A stretch of 64,000 nt of DNA, from the NCBI GenBank assembly GCA_964036665.1, contig OZ038526.1:28086001-28150000 (forward strand). The letters are read 5' to 3'. The stretch comes from Gordius sp. MW1. Its lineage: Eukaryota; Nematomorpha; Gordioida; Gordea; Gordiidae. This document shows, piece by piece, positions 14,401-24,345 of the stretch. The notes below the pieces were generated by a model that did no database searches, was not told the DNA's origin, and saw only the letters and a list, made by a program, of their open reading frames with translations. Position 1 is the stretch's first letter, and every line of letters starts with the position of its first letter. The position numbers and the translations under genes are program-made.

Positions 14401-14770
14401 ATGGGCCTGATGGAAGTGATAGACCAGTAGGTGCTACTGATGGAAGTGATGGTCCAGTTGGTGCTACTGATGGGCCTGATGGGAGTAATAGACCAGTCAG
14501 TGCTACTAATTCCTGATCAAATTGATGAACCATTTGGAGCCTCTGATGGACCAGATGGCTGACCTGATGGAAGAGATGGACCAGTTGGTGCTACTGATGG
14601 GTCTGATGGAAGTGATGGACCAGTTGGTGCTACTGATGGGCCTGATGGGAGAGATGGACCAGTTGGTGCTAGTGATGGTTTAATGGAAGTGATGGACCTG
14701 TTGGAGCCCCAGATTCACCTGATGTGACAGATAGACCAGTTACTGCTACTGATGGTCCTGATGGACCTAA

Positions 14771-14972
14771 ATACAATAAATTATTGTAAAATTAAAAGAT
14801 ACAACAATTATCTTATTTCGGAGGATTGACTTAATTCGGTTTTATAACAGCTACAATTTATTAATTGAACTAGAAAATTAACCTGATGGGGTATCATAGA
14901 GTCTAGATGTGTGACATGGGATTGTTGGAGGAAACGATGGACCTTTAAAATTTAGGAAAAACATTATTTATT
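14771..14972. other. Short spacer right of the minisatellite
   Basis: Leaves the repeat at about 14770 and reaches the right direct repeat at 14973. A degenerate unit-like trace (CCTGATGG near 14881 and GGAAACGATGGACC near 14930) suggests the array once reached further. Confidence 0.5.
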
Positions 14973-15425
14973 AGCCTACATCCCTACTCAATTGATTAAA
15001 TGTCTATAACCTATTGCCCCTTATCCTCTTCTCCTGATCATGATTCAATTGTAAATGTGATAATTTAATTTAAAGAGACATCTATAAAAATTAATAAAAA
15101 AAATTGATGTAATCTGCTAGAATGAGTATAAATACTTACGAGACAGGGAAAATTGTTGATGGATGCTTGTGTAAATTAAAAGAAATATTATATATAAGAG
15201 ATGTTAAAATTAGTTAGAATATATTTTTAATCAATTATTCTCACAAGGTGTTGAAAAGGGGTAACCATTAACCGGTGATGGCAGGCCGCTTGTATAGTTG
15301 TCTGTTTTCTTAAAAAAAGCTAATAATTGCTAGGAGAAATTATTAGTTATTATGCTTACTAGATTGGTAAAAGGAATTAACCATCTACCGGGGATGGCTT
15401 GCCGGGTCTATGGTAGCTTGTATTA
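14973..15425. repeat. Right copy of the direct repeat flanking the minisatellite
   Basis: Matches 1-520 in the same orientation (see the shared landmarks under the left copy). Donor-like CTTAC on the plus strand recurs at 15135 and 15355, and the palindromic core at 15271 (ACCGGT) and about 15387 (ACCGGG). It has more small deletions than the left copy. Confidence 0.8.
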
Positions 15426-15720
15426 TTTATAAAGTAATGTAAATCAATAGAAAATTTGTGTAATCAAGTAAGATAAATATAGGTACTTACGAGATAGAAA
15501 AGGAATGGAATGGATGCTGGTTTAATTTAAAAGAATATTATATATAAAAATTCGTAGAATCAGCTATAAAATAAGTATTATTTTACAAGCGATGTAATCA
15601 GTTAACATAAACTAAAAACACAATTCTTACGGTGTTAGCAAAAGACTTTACCATTTACCGGTGATGGCAGGCGGGTGGATGGTGGTCTGATATAAATAAA
15701 TGCAAATTTGTTAATAATAT
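15426..15720. repeat. Further diverged copies of the CTTACGAGATAG and ACCGGT motifs
   Basis: CTTACGAGATAG recurs at 15486 followed by GGATGCTGG, as at 191-222 and 15135-15166. CTTAC at 15626 precedes another ACCGGTGATGGCAGGC at 15657. Read on the minus strand each block has an AG, a 25-57-nt segment and then GTAAG, like a microexon, but several segments have stops in all three frames. Confidence 0.5.
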
Positions 15721-17952
15721 CTATCTTGCATATTGCATGCAATGACCAAATGTGAGTTCAAATATCAACTTACCCTTTTGTTGTTGTTAGGGAGTTTAAA
15801 CGTCGACCTTCGACGTGGTTGATGTCACGTCGATAATTTCTTTTTTCTAAAAAAAGGTACGTAATTATACAAAAATATTACCCACACATCAATATGTTTT
15901 GGCATAGGTGCTGGAAACTAACCTTTCCTTTTCCATGGAAAATTCGGGATATAAAGTGTTTAAAGCTTTTGTTATTTTTGTTAAATGGAGGTACATAGAG
16001 TACAAGCTCCATGCATGTATTGGTGTTCATATCCCCTATACCTTTTGTGTCGCCATTATTATTAGAATTAGAATTATTGTCATGCAGGCCCTTTAAACTT
16101 TTAAATAGAATTGATTTTTTCTTTTCAGGATTTTTATTATTTGAATTATCTTTATCTCATTTCTTTTTTTTTAATGCAAAAACAGAAAACATTATAATGA
16201 ATATATAACTTACTGATTGTTGCGTAGTAAAGGCAAACATGCAATAAACTTCGATTACGCTTTGTGACGTCAAACTAATAATAAAAGGTAATAATTAAAT
16301 TATTATCAGTATTCAGTTTAAAAAAATAAAGGCACATTAAATAATAATTAAGAAGTTTAGAAAAGACCAAATTAAAAAGTATGCACCTATTTCAGCAAAT
16401 GTCGGGCAGAATATTTTGTTAAAAAATTAGATTTTTTATAACCACTTGAATTAACTTCTAAAGGTTTCATTGATAAAGTGGAGACTAATGATTGATTACA
16501 TTTAACTTATATTTTCAAAATATTAATCAAGATTCAGGGGATACCTGGACTATAATAGCCCCCAAAAAATTTAATCACGTTCAAAATAATAAAAAAAAAA
16601 TTTAACGTCTATTTTTACTATAAGGAAAAGTTTAAGGAAAAAATAATTCTTTTTATAAATTAAGGTTAGATAAGCAAAAATTCTACAAATTTGAAAAATG
16701 CCCTGGTCATAGTCCTGAACAAGGGATATAAAAACCTTTATGCCTTTCTTACTAAGAAGATTGCTTTTTTTATAAAAATAATATTAATATTAGTTATATT
16801 TCACAAAACAAGTGTCAAGATGACAATCTTAGGCGCCCACAAAAGACAAACTTTGCATTGTATAATCATAGTCTAATCTCCAAAATCAAATTAGTTGAAG
16901 CATCAAACGAGATTCCTGTTCGTTAAATCTAGTCATTTGTCGTTAGGAGTTAAAATAGGACGAGGAATGTTTTCAGTGACCTAGGTAGAAATGTCTCAAG
17001 GGGAGAGGCGGTTTCAAACATTTTTGATAAATATTTATTGGAGATTTCATACATCAGTGGCACAGATGGTGTTGCCCAGGTGGGGGAGGGGTTAATTTTG
17101 TGTCATAAATTACGATTAATCTAAAATAATTTAAGAGATATTAACAATGGGTTTTGATAAACAGCATCAATAATATCTTCAGCAATAGGTTTGTACTTAG
17201 AAAGTTGTTTTTGATTCAAGGACGCAATTTGCCAAGAGGTGCTATCAATTTTTTTAAATATGCTCACCAGGGCGATTGTTTAAGCTAAAGACATCTACGG
17301 CCTTTCGGGCTTAATTGGCCACCGGTAGAAAAATTTGTCGCGTTTCGGCATATTAAGATCAAATTATACGAGCCAAGACTGCTAATATTTTGCAAAGCTC
17401 GGGCCGATTTGCTCGGGCCTAGCCTGCACCCTTCACAAAAAATATTCCTTTTTGATTGGCGAATGTCATTTTAGATACTGACATTAATGGATTGAACAAT
17501 CAATATTATATATATTTTGGTGCTTTAATGTTTTTTGTCAATATTAAAACAATTTATTTGATGTGTGGAAAATGTTTAATAATAAAATCATGTTAGAGAA
17601 TCATCAGTCTCAAACGGGTTTTTATTTCTTCCAACAAGCCACCCCTTTTTTAACTGTTAATTCCTATCAGGATGGAGGGAATCAGACCGAGGAAATTTGG
17701 AGGGGTGGCAAAATAAGGATGGCGAGATCGAGAAGGATTTAGAGAGAATAAATGGATTGAGACTTTATTTGATTTAGTATAATAAAACCGGGAAAAGGTT
17801 CGCGAATCGATCTTTTTTAGAAATATCTAATGGATGTTTGTCACACTAAGGTGGTCAGCTTCTTTAGATATTTGGATGAGGAGTGCCGCTCGGCCATACA
17901 GGCCAGACAACCGTGTTGACGATGTGATCTATTTTACATCTTTTTAAAATAA
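15721..17952. other. AT-rich region without a recognisable gene
   Basis: Short ORFs at 15908-16208 and 16691-16876 are low-complexity translations of AT-rich DNA with no recognisable domain. A short inverted motif (CGTCGACCTTCGACG) lies near 15802. At 17380-17425 CTCGGGCCGATTTGCTCGGG resembles a scrap of the GACCAGATTTG element seen whole at 57401-57776. Nothing else can be supported. Confidence 0.5.
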
Positions 17953-18020
17953 AGTGCTGAAAGTGGGATTTGAACCCGCGAGCTATTGTTCAAAGAAAGC
18001 CTATACCAGCTACGCCCCCA
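17953..18020 (-). tRNA. Degenerate tRNA-like sequence, probably a tRNA-derived SINE head or tRNA pseudogene
   Basis: On the minus strand an A-box-like TAGCTGGTATAGG is followed about 30 nt later by a good B box, GGGTTCAAATCCC. The spacing fits a tRNA body of about 70 nt. The acceptor arms do not pair, the anticodon stem is poor and no anticodon can be assigned, so a working tRNA is unlikely. The internal promoter boxes are what survive. Confidence 0.45.
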
Positions 18021-18022
18021 TA

Positions 18023-18112
18023 AAAATCACTGAAGCCTGATGAGGAAATAATAATAAAACGTGAAGGAGCGAGAAAAATATTACAAAGCGACGCGGGGGT
18101 GGGGGATACCAC
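18023..18112. repeat. Dispersed repeat, copy 1
   Basis: Shares TAAAAATCACTGAAGCCTGA and GCGACGCGGGG-GGGGATACCAC with 18723-18795. It directly abuts the tRNA-like sequence and may be part of the same SINE-like unit. Confidence 0.5.
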
Positions 18113-18722
18113 CTCTTATTTTATCGGGAAGTCAAAAACTCTATGTCCTTAGCGATTTCGCTAAGTAAAACAAGGATAAGTCTTAGTTCCGATAAAGGTC
18201 AATCAGGAGTGATATGTAAACAATGTTGTTAGATGCAACATCTTTTTAGAGGTCGAGGCGGGCGTTCTACTTTATCTTGCACTATTACGACATACAATTT
18301 GATCATTTATTTAGCCTACATAATTTTCAAACACTTCCTAGAATTTAGTCAAAATTAATGTATTTTTCGCCTATCATCTTGTGATAGCCTTTTGCTTTTG
18401 CCCTCGGATCGACTGATTCGTTGATTTCAAAGAAATCCCGCACTGTAAATTAGAGATAAAATGGGTATTTGATGGCTTGTGGACGTTTTGTTCCAGCACT
18501 ATGGAATACCGGGCAATCGCAGAAATGATTAATTTTTACTAAATATTGGACTTACAATTTTTTAATTTCCTTTAAGGTTGTACCATTATACTTTTATTTT
18601 ACATCAACAGCGTCAATTGCTTTTACCACTGGTACTATAATCAATAACATTTTTCTTTCTCGCGCCGCTCCTTCAAGAATCATTTATGCGTGTTGTATCA
18701 GGCTGCGTGGCACATGCGTATA
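18113..18722. other. Spacer between dispersed repeat copies
   Basis: No ORF or RNA gene recognised. Confidence 0.4.
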
Positions 18723-18795
18723 TAAAAATCATTGAAACATGATGAAGACCACAGGGAAATAATATTAAATAGCGACGCGGGGGGATACCACATTA
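18723..18795. repeat. Dispersed repeat, copy 2
   Basis: Second copy of the sequence at 18023-18112, with ATAAAAATCATTGAAACATG and GCGACGCGGGGGGATACCAC. No tRNA-like part accompanies it. Confidence 0.5.
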
Positions 18796-19202
18796 ACCTT
18801 CCTTTGTAGCCCCATAAAACTATTTATGTCATAAATTAAAAACTGTATGCCAGGGTAATTTTATATAATAAAAAGTACCTAGTTTTATTAATTTTTTAAA
18901 CTAGAACTGTTAAAGTTACTAATTCCCAAAATAAGTTAGGTTAATACTATTTTTTAAAGTACTTAATACAGTTACTTAACCACAGAAACTAGTTATATTT
19001 AAGGTTACTCGGTTTAATCTTCCCGCTATTAATAATATAATATTTATCGATATAATATATTTTAATTTTTCTCTAAAACTCACATGGCAACATGATGATT
19101 CAATTTCTTATTATTAATAAACTCATGTGCTTTTTGTTAAAATTACTTTACCGAAACTGAAAAGGCGCTTCACGGTAGTGTTAAATTAAATTGTATAAAA
19201 AG
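18796..19202. other. AT-rich spacer
   Basis: Nothing recognisable. Confidence 0.4.
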
Positions 19203-19370
19203 TTATTTTCTAGAAACATTATCGTAGATTTTAATTTTTTGGGCATGCCAAGTGGAACTGGCAAAACATTTCTCATTTAGCTTGCCGCGATACGATAAAA
19301 AAAAGGCATCGCATTGGCCGTTGCATGATCCAGAATTGCAGTAATTATAGCAGATGGGGAGGCAGAACAA
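19203..19370 (-). CDS. Possible Cys-rich exon or ORF remnant of unknown function
   Basis: On the minus strand the open frame before the TAA at 19203 includes CYNYCNSGSCNGQC followed about 15 residues later by NEKC, and ends VSRK. The Cys density and clustered spacing differ from the surrounding AT-rich DNA, which rarely gives Cys-rich translations. The frame runs without a Met into the hAT-like end at 19371, so any start lies elsewhere or has been lost. No family recognised. It may be the last exon of a small secreted protein, or chance. Confidence 0.2.
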   Translation of the reverse strand: MFCLPICYNYCNSGSCNGQCDAFFLSYRGKLNEKCFASSTWHAQKIKIYDNVSRK

Positions 19371-19560
19371 TAGAGCTCTGCACGGGTGACCCGAAACCCG
19401 ACCCGAACCCGACCCGAGGTCGGGTCGGGTTCGGTTGAAAATTATAAAATGCATTTGGGTCAAGTCGGGCTCGGGTTACAAATTATAGAAAATTTTTGGG
19501 TCGGGTTCGGGTTGAAAAATTTTAAACTCGGGTCGGGTCGGGTTGAAGGTTATGAATTTT
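19371..19560. mobile_element. hAT-like element end with CGGGTCGGG repeats (left)
   Basis: Begins TAGAGCTCTGCA, a form typical of hAT termini, followed by irregular repeats of CGGGTCGGGTTCGGGTTGAA. The matching inverted terminus TGCAGGGCTCTA is at 26753-26764. The repeats here and at 26450-26735 run in the same direction, as expected for two parts of one element separated by the satellite block. No 8-bp target duplication is visible (CAGAACAA versus ATGGAGGT). Confidence 0.55.
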
Positions 19561-20214
19561 ATATTCCATAATAGATATATCTTTTAAATTAATGCCATTA
19601 TATATAATATTTTAGAATTAATATCGAAATGTATAATTAACCTCATATATTTATTTAAATTAATTTCTTTTAAGCTATATCTGAATTTTGGAATTGCGCA
19701 ATTTTGAACTCAGAAAGAAAGAATATCTAGATGGATGCTATAAATTATGATAAACCTGTAATTGATTCACAAAAATGATTATCTGAACTCCCATTTTTCT
19801 TTTTTATATATTAATGTCTCAACTTTTTTTATCGCCTAATATATACATTAGAATAAAATTAATTTATCATGATTATTAATTTATTAAACGAATGATTAAA
19901 ATGTATAAAAAACATTATTTTACAAGCATGATTCACAAAATTATAGTTTTTGAATAAAATCAAATTTTCTCCTTTCATTTTTCCCACAATATGCCACAAC
20001 CGTTATTGGCCTTAATATCAAAATTGCTTGATAATACAGACAAACTCATTTTAATTAGAATATCAGCATTTTATATGTTAAATAATTGTGGGTTTGTTAA
20101 TATTTTGAAGAAGATAATAATAACCACATTTAGGAGTGCCGCAATTAACTTAAAAGTATACCATAATAAGGGCCATATGTAGGCAATTGTAATTAGGGAC
20201 TAATTTGATTATAT
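19561..20214. other. AT-rich spacer
   Basis: An ORF of 63 codons at 19991-20182 has no recognisable features. Nothing else found. Confidence 0.4.
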
Positions 20215-23200
20215 AAAACTCGGGCCTTCGGCCCTCATGGGAAGGGTTTTTGTTGAATTTGAAAAATTTTTATTAAAAAAATCAAAAATTTGGCCAATGG
20301 TCATTTTTTCTCCATTGGTCAGTACCAACAGATACTCTATAAGTCAATGATAGCCAAAAAACGGAAAAAAAAATTTGATGCTCACTTTGGCTAAATGGTC
20401 ATTTTTTTCCATTGGTCAGCAGCCAGCACACGGTAAAAGTGGATATAAATTCATAAAAGTAAAAAAAAAAAAAAAATTTCGAATCACATTTTGGCCAATG
20501 GTCATTTTTTCCATTGGTCAGCAGCCAGGACACGGTAAAAGTGGATATAAACTCATAATAGTAAAAAAAAAACGAAAAAAAAGTTTTCGAATCACATTTT
20601 GGCCAATGGTCATTTTATTCCATTGGTCAGCAGCCAGCGGACGGCCAGAAAGTCATAATAGCAATGGTAGGAACAGGAACAATCATAATAGTCAAAAAAA
20701 ACGAAAAAAATAATTTCGATTCACATTTTGGCCAATGGTCATTTTTTTCAATGGTCAGTAGCCTGCGGACGGTCAAAAAGTCATATTATCAATGGTATTA
20801 ACACGAACAAAATATTAATTTAATTAAATATATACATTGGAGGGTAAACGGACGGACATCAACGGACAACCAAAAACGAGCCATAAATTGCATATCAATT
20901 AAAATTTGGTTTGCAATAGCATCTTCCTCTTCTATTTTATATGAGATAGTTTTAAAGAAATAACTATATTAAATTTCTTTTCATTTTAAAACACGCACTA
21001 GGGACGGTAAATATTTGTAGAGATAGTCTTAGAATTAATAGATTTTCATTTAAAATCAAATCACAAATTAATTAAGAAACTCGGGCCTTCGGCCCTCGTG
21101 GGAAGGGGGAGAAGGGAAGGGGAAGGGGAGGAGGGAAAGGGAAGGGGGGACGACTCATCTATCCTCCGTATAAATGTATCATATTTGTTATGCAATTTAT
21201 GGGCGAGAAATGTGGGAAGGAACGAGAATGCCTATAGGGGGGTATTAAATGCCTAATGATTAATTAATTATTTATACAAATTTTCCATTTATAGGCAAAA
21301 TGTAATATAGGCAAAATGTAATATAGGCAAGGGTTAGGGTTAGATTTAGTGTTTCATCTAGTTGCGTATTACATTAGTTTTTACGGCCTTTAGTGATTAT
21401 GGGTCTAACAAACATTATATTATAAAACATCACAATGTTAAGAATTTGCAGAATTGTTGGGAGAAATTTTTTGTTGAATTTGAACAATTTTTAATTAAAA
21501 AAATCAAAAATTTGGCGAATGGTCATTTTTTCTCCATTGGTCAGTACCAACAGATACTCTATAAGTCAATGATAGCCAAAAAAACGGGAAAAAAAATTTG
21601 ATGCTCACTTTGTCACTTTGGCCAATGGTCATTTTTTCCATTGGTCAGCAACCAGCACACGGTAAAAATGGATATAAATTCATAAGAGTAAAAAAAAACG
21701 AAAAAAAATTTTCGAATCACATTTTGGCCAATGGTCATTTTTTCCATTGGTCAGCAGCCAGGACACGGTAAAAGTGTATGTAAATTCATAATAGTAAAAA
21801 AAAACGAAAAAAAAATTTTCGAATCACATTTTGGCCAATGGTCATTTTATTCCATTGGTCAGCAGCCATCGGACGACCAAAAAGTCATAATAGCAATGGT
21901 AGGAACAGGAACAATCATAATAGTCAAAAAAAAACGAAAAAAATAATTTCGATTCACATTTTGCCCAATGGTCATTTTTTCCATCGGTCAGGAGCCAGCG
22001 GACGGCCAAAAAGTCATAATAGCAATGGTAGTAACAGGAACAATCATAATAGTCAAAAAAAAACGAAAAAATAAACTCGGATTCACATTTTGGCCACTGA
22101 TCATTTTTTCATTGGTCAGCAGCCAGCGGACGGCCAAAAAGTCTTATTATCAATGATAGTAACAAGAACAATCATAAGAGTCAAAAAAAACTCCGGGATT
22201 CTAACCCAAAAACTAGTTAAATTGCATAGCAATTAAAAGTAAACAACTTTTATTATGTTTATTATATAATACTCGGGCCTTCGGCCCTCGTGGGAAGGGG
22301 GAGAAGGGAAGGGAAGAGGGGAAGGGAAGAGGGGAAGGGAAGGGGGGACGACTCATCTGTACTTCGTATAAATGTATCATATTTGCTATGCAATTTATGG
22401 GCGAGAAAGGTGGGAAGGGGCGAGAATGCCTATAGGGGGGTATTAAATGCCTAATGATTAATAAATTATTTATACAAATTTTCCATTATAGGCAAAATGT
22501 AATAACGGCAAAATGTAATATAGGCAAGGGTTAGATTTAGTGTTTGCATCTAGTTGCGTATTACATTAGTTTTTATGGCCTTTAGTGATTATGGGTCTAA
22601 CAAACATTATATTATAAAACAACACAATGTTAAGAATTTGCAGAATTGTTGGGAGAAATTTTTTGTTGAATTTGAACAATTTTTAATTAAAAAAATCAAA
22701 AATTTGGCCAATGGTCACTTTTTCTCTATTGGTCAGTACCCACAGATACTCTATAAGTCAATGATAGCCAAAAAAACGGAAAAAAAAATTTTCGAAACAC
22801 ATTTTGGCCAATGGTCATTTTTTTCCATTGGTCAGCAGCCAGGACACGGTAAAAGTGGATATAAATTCATAATAGTAAAAAAAAACGAAAAAAAAAATTT
22901 CGAATCACATTTTGGCCAATGGTCATTTTTTTCCATTGGTCAGCAGGCAGGACACGGTAAAAGTGGATATAAATTTATAATAGTCAAAAAAAAACGAAAA
23001 AACAATTTTCGAATCACATTTTGGTCAATGGTCATTTTATTCCATTGGTCAGCAGCCTGCGGACGGCCAAAAAGTCATAATAGCAATGGTAGGAACAGGA
23101 ACAATCATAATAGTCAAAAAAAACGAAAAAAATAATTTCGATTCACATTTTGGCCAATGGTCATTTTTTCCATTGGTCAGCAGCCAACGGACGGCCAAAA

Positions 23201-23685
23201 AGTCATAATAGCAATGGTAGTAACAGGAACAATCATAATAGTTAAAAAAAAACGAACAAATAAACTCGGATTCACATTTTGGCCAATGGTCATTTTTTTC
23301 ATTGGTCAGCAGCCAGCGGACGGCCAAAAAGTCTTATTATCAATGATAGTAACAAGAACAATCATAAGAGTCAAAAAAAACTCCGGGATTCTAACCCCAA
23401 AACTAGTTAAATTGCATAGCAATTAGAAGTAAACATCTTTTATTTATGTTTATTATATAACATTGGTCAGCAGCCAGCGGACGGCCAAAAAGTCATAATA
23501 GCAATGGTAGAAACAGGAACAATCATAATAGTCAAAAAAAAACGAAAAAAATAATTTCGATTCACATTTTGGCCAATGGTCATTTTTTTCATTGGTCAGC
23601 AGCCAGCGGACGGCCAAAAATTCTTATTATCAATGATAGTAACAAGAACAATCATAAGAGTCAAAAAAACTCCGGGATTCTAACC

Positions 23686-23935
23686 CCAAAACTAGTTAAA
23701 TTACATAGCAATTAAAAAGTAAACAACTTTTATTTATGTTTATTATATAACTAGTTAAATTGCATAGCATTAAAAGTAAACAACTTTTATCTATGTTTAT
23801 TATATAACAAAAACTAGTTAAATTGCATAGCAATTAAAAGTAAACAACTTTTATTTATGCTTATTATATAACTAGTTAAATTGCATAGCAATTAAAAGTA
23901 AACAACTTTTATTTATGTTTATATAATAGATAATT
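23686..23935. repeat. About 60-bp tandem repeat inside the satellite
   Basis: About four copies of a unit starting CTAGTTAAATTGCATAGCAA and ending TTTATTATATAA. It appears to be local amplification of the tail of the long unit. Confidence 0.8.
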
Positions 23936-24279
23936 TAACAAATCTTATATATAACACAGCGAGGGAGATAGAGATGAGGGGTGGGGCACCTCTTATGCAT
24001 AGCAATTAAAAATAACACAGCGAGGGAGATAGAGATGAGGGGTGGGGCACCTCTTTCTCATGCATAGCAATTAAAAATCGATAACCTAATATACCCAATG
24101 CAAATAGATAGGGTAACGGACAACGGACAACGGACAACGGACAACCAAAAACGAGCCCATAAATTGCATAGCAATTAAAAATGAAACAATAATAGAACAA
24201 GCGGACGGCCAAAAAGTCATATTATCAATGGTAGTAACAGAAAAATATATTAATTTAATTTAAAAAATAAAAAAAAAAT

Positions 24280-24345
24280 TTGCCCTCTCCGGAAATCGAA
24301 CCAGCAATTCAGAACGTTCGCCGGGGTTCGAACCCACATTAATAG
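24280..24345 (-). repeat. tRNA-like segment in the satellite, copy 1
   Basis: Minus strand: GCTGGTTCGATTTCCGGAGA gives a B-box-like GGTTCGATTTCC and a 3' end AGAGGGCA. A palindromic GGGTTCGAACCC lies upstream on the same strand. Related sequence at 49681-49730 has GGTTCAATCCCCGG at the same place. It may be a tRNA-derived (SINE-like) part of the repeat. Confidence 0.4.

Larger units (their letters stand above)
1555..14770. repeat. 13.2-kb minisatellite, 39-bp unit, with alternating orientation blocks
   Basis: The unit starts GGACCAGTTGGTGCTACTGA and is 39 bp long (13 codons), so reading frame is kept from unit to unit. In the plus orientation one frame reads [13 protein letters not shown] and a second reads [13 protein letters not shown]; the reverse orientation gives [13 protein letters not shown] and [13 protein letters not shown]. 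The units do not stay in one direction. Plus-oriented blocks start near 1557, 2111, 3304, 4404, 4916, 5817, 6646, 7319, 8070, 8664, 9208, 9951, 10807, 11569, 12551, 13346 and 14037, with minus-oriented blocks between them. Junctions recur: minus-to-plus often at AGTAGCAATAGGCCTGATGG, plus-to-minus often at a short palindrome such as GGTGCTCAACTGG. Long ORFs exist on both strands but run through orientation switches, so I do not call a protein gene. Most unit-to-unit variation changes amino acids. Confidence 0.95.

Noticed and set aside
1588-14533. Dozens of ORFs of 60-300 codons in the minisatellite on both strands
   Set aside because: They are translations of the same 39-bp repeat in different frames and run through points where the repeat reverses; no non-repeat domain, start context or end signal supports a gene.
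1555-14770. Possible CRISPR array
   Set aside because: There are no unique spacers between constant repeats; the units are contiguous, variable and in both orientations, and the setting is eukaryotic.
21325-21350. TTAGGG-like text in the satellite (also near 24950)
   Set aside because: Only two consecutive units are present, far too few for a telomeric tract.
24280-24345. Functional tRNA gene
   Set aside because: Only the T-arm and 3' part are tRNA-like; the D arm and acceptor pairing are missing and the sequence is duplicated as part of a repeat.
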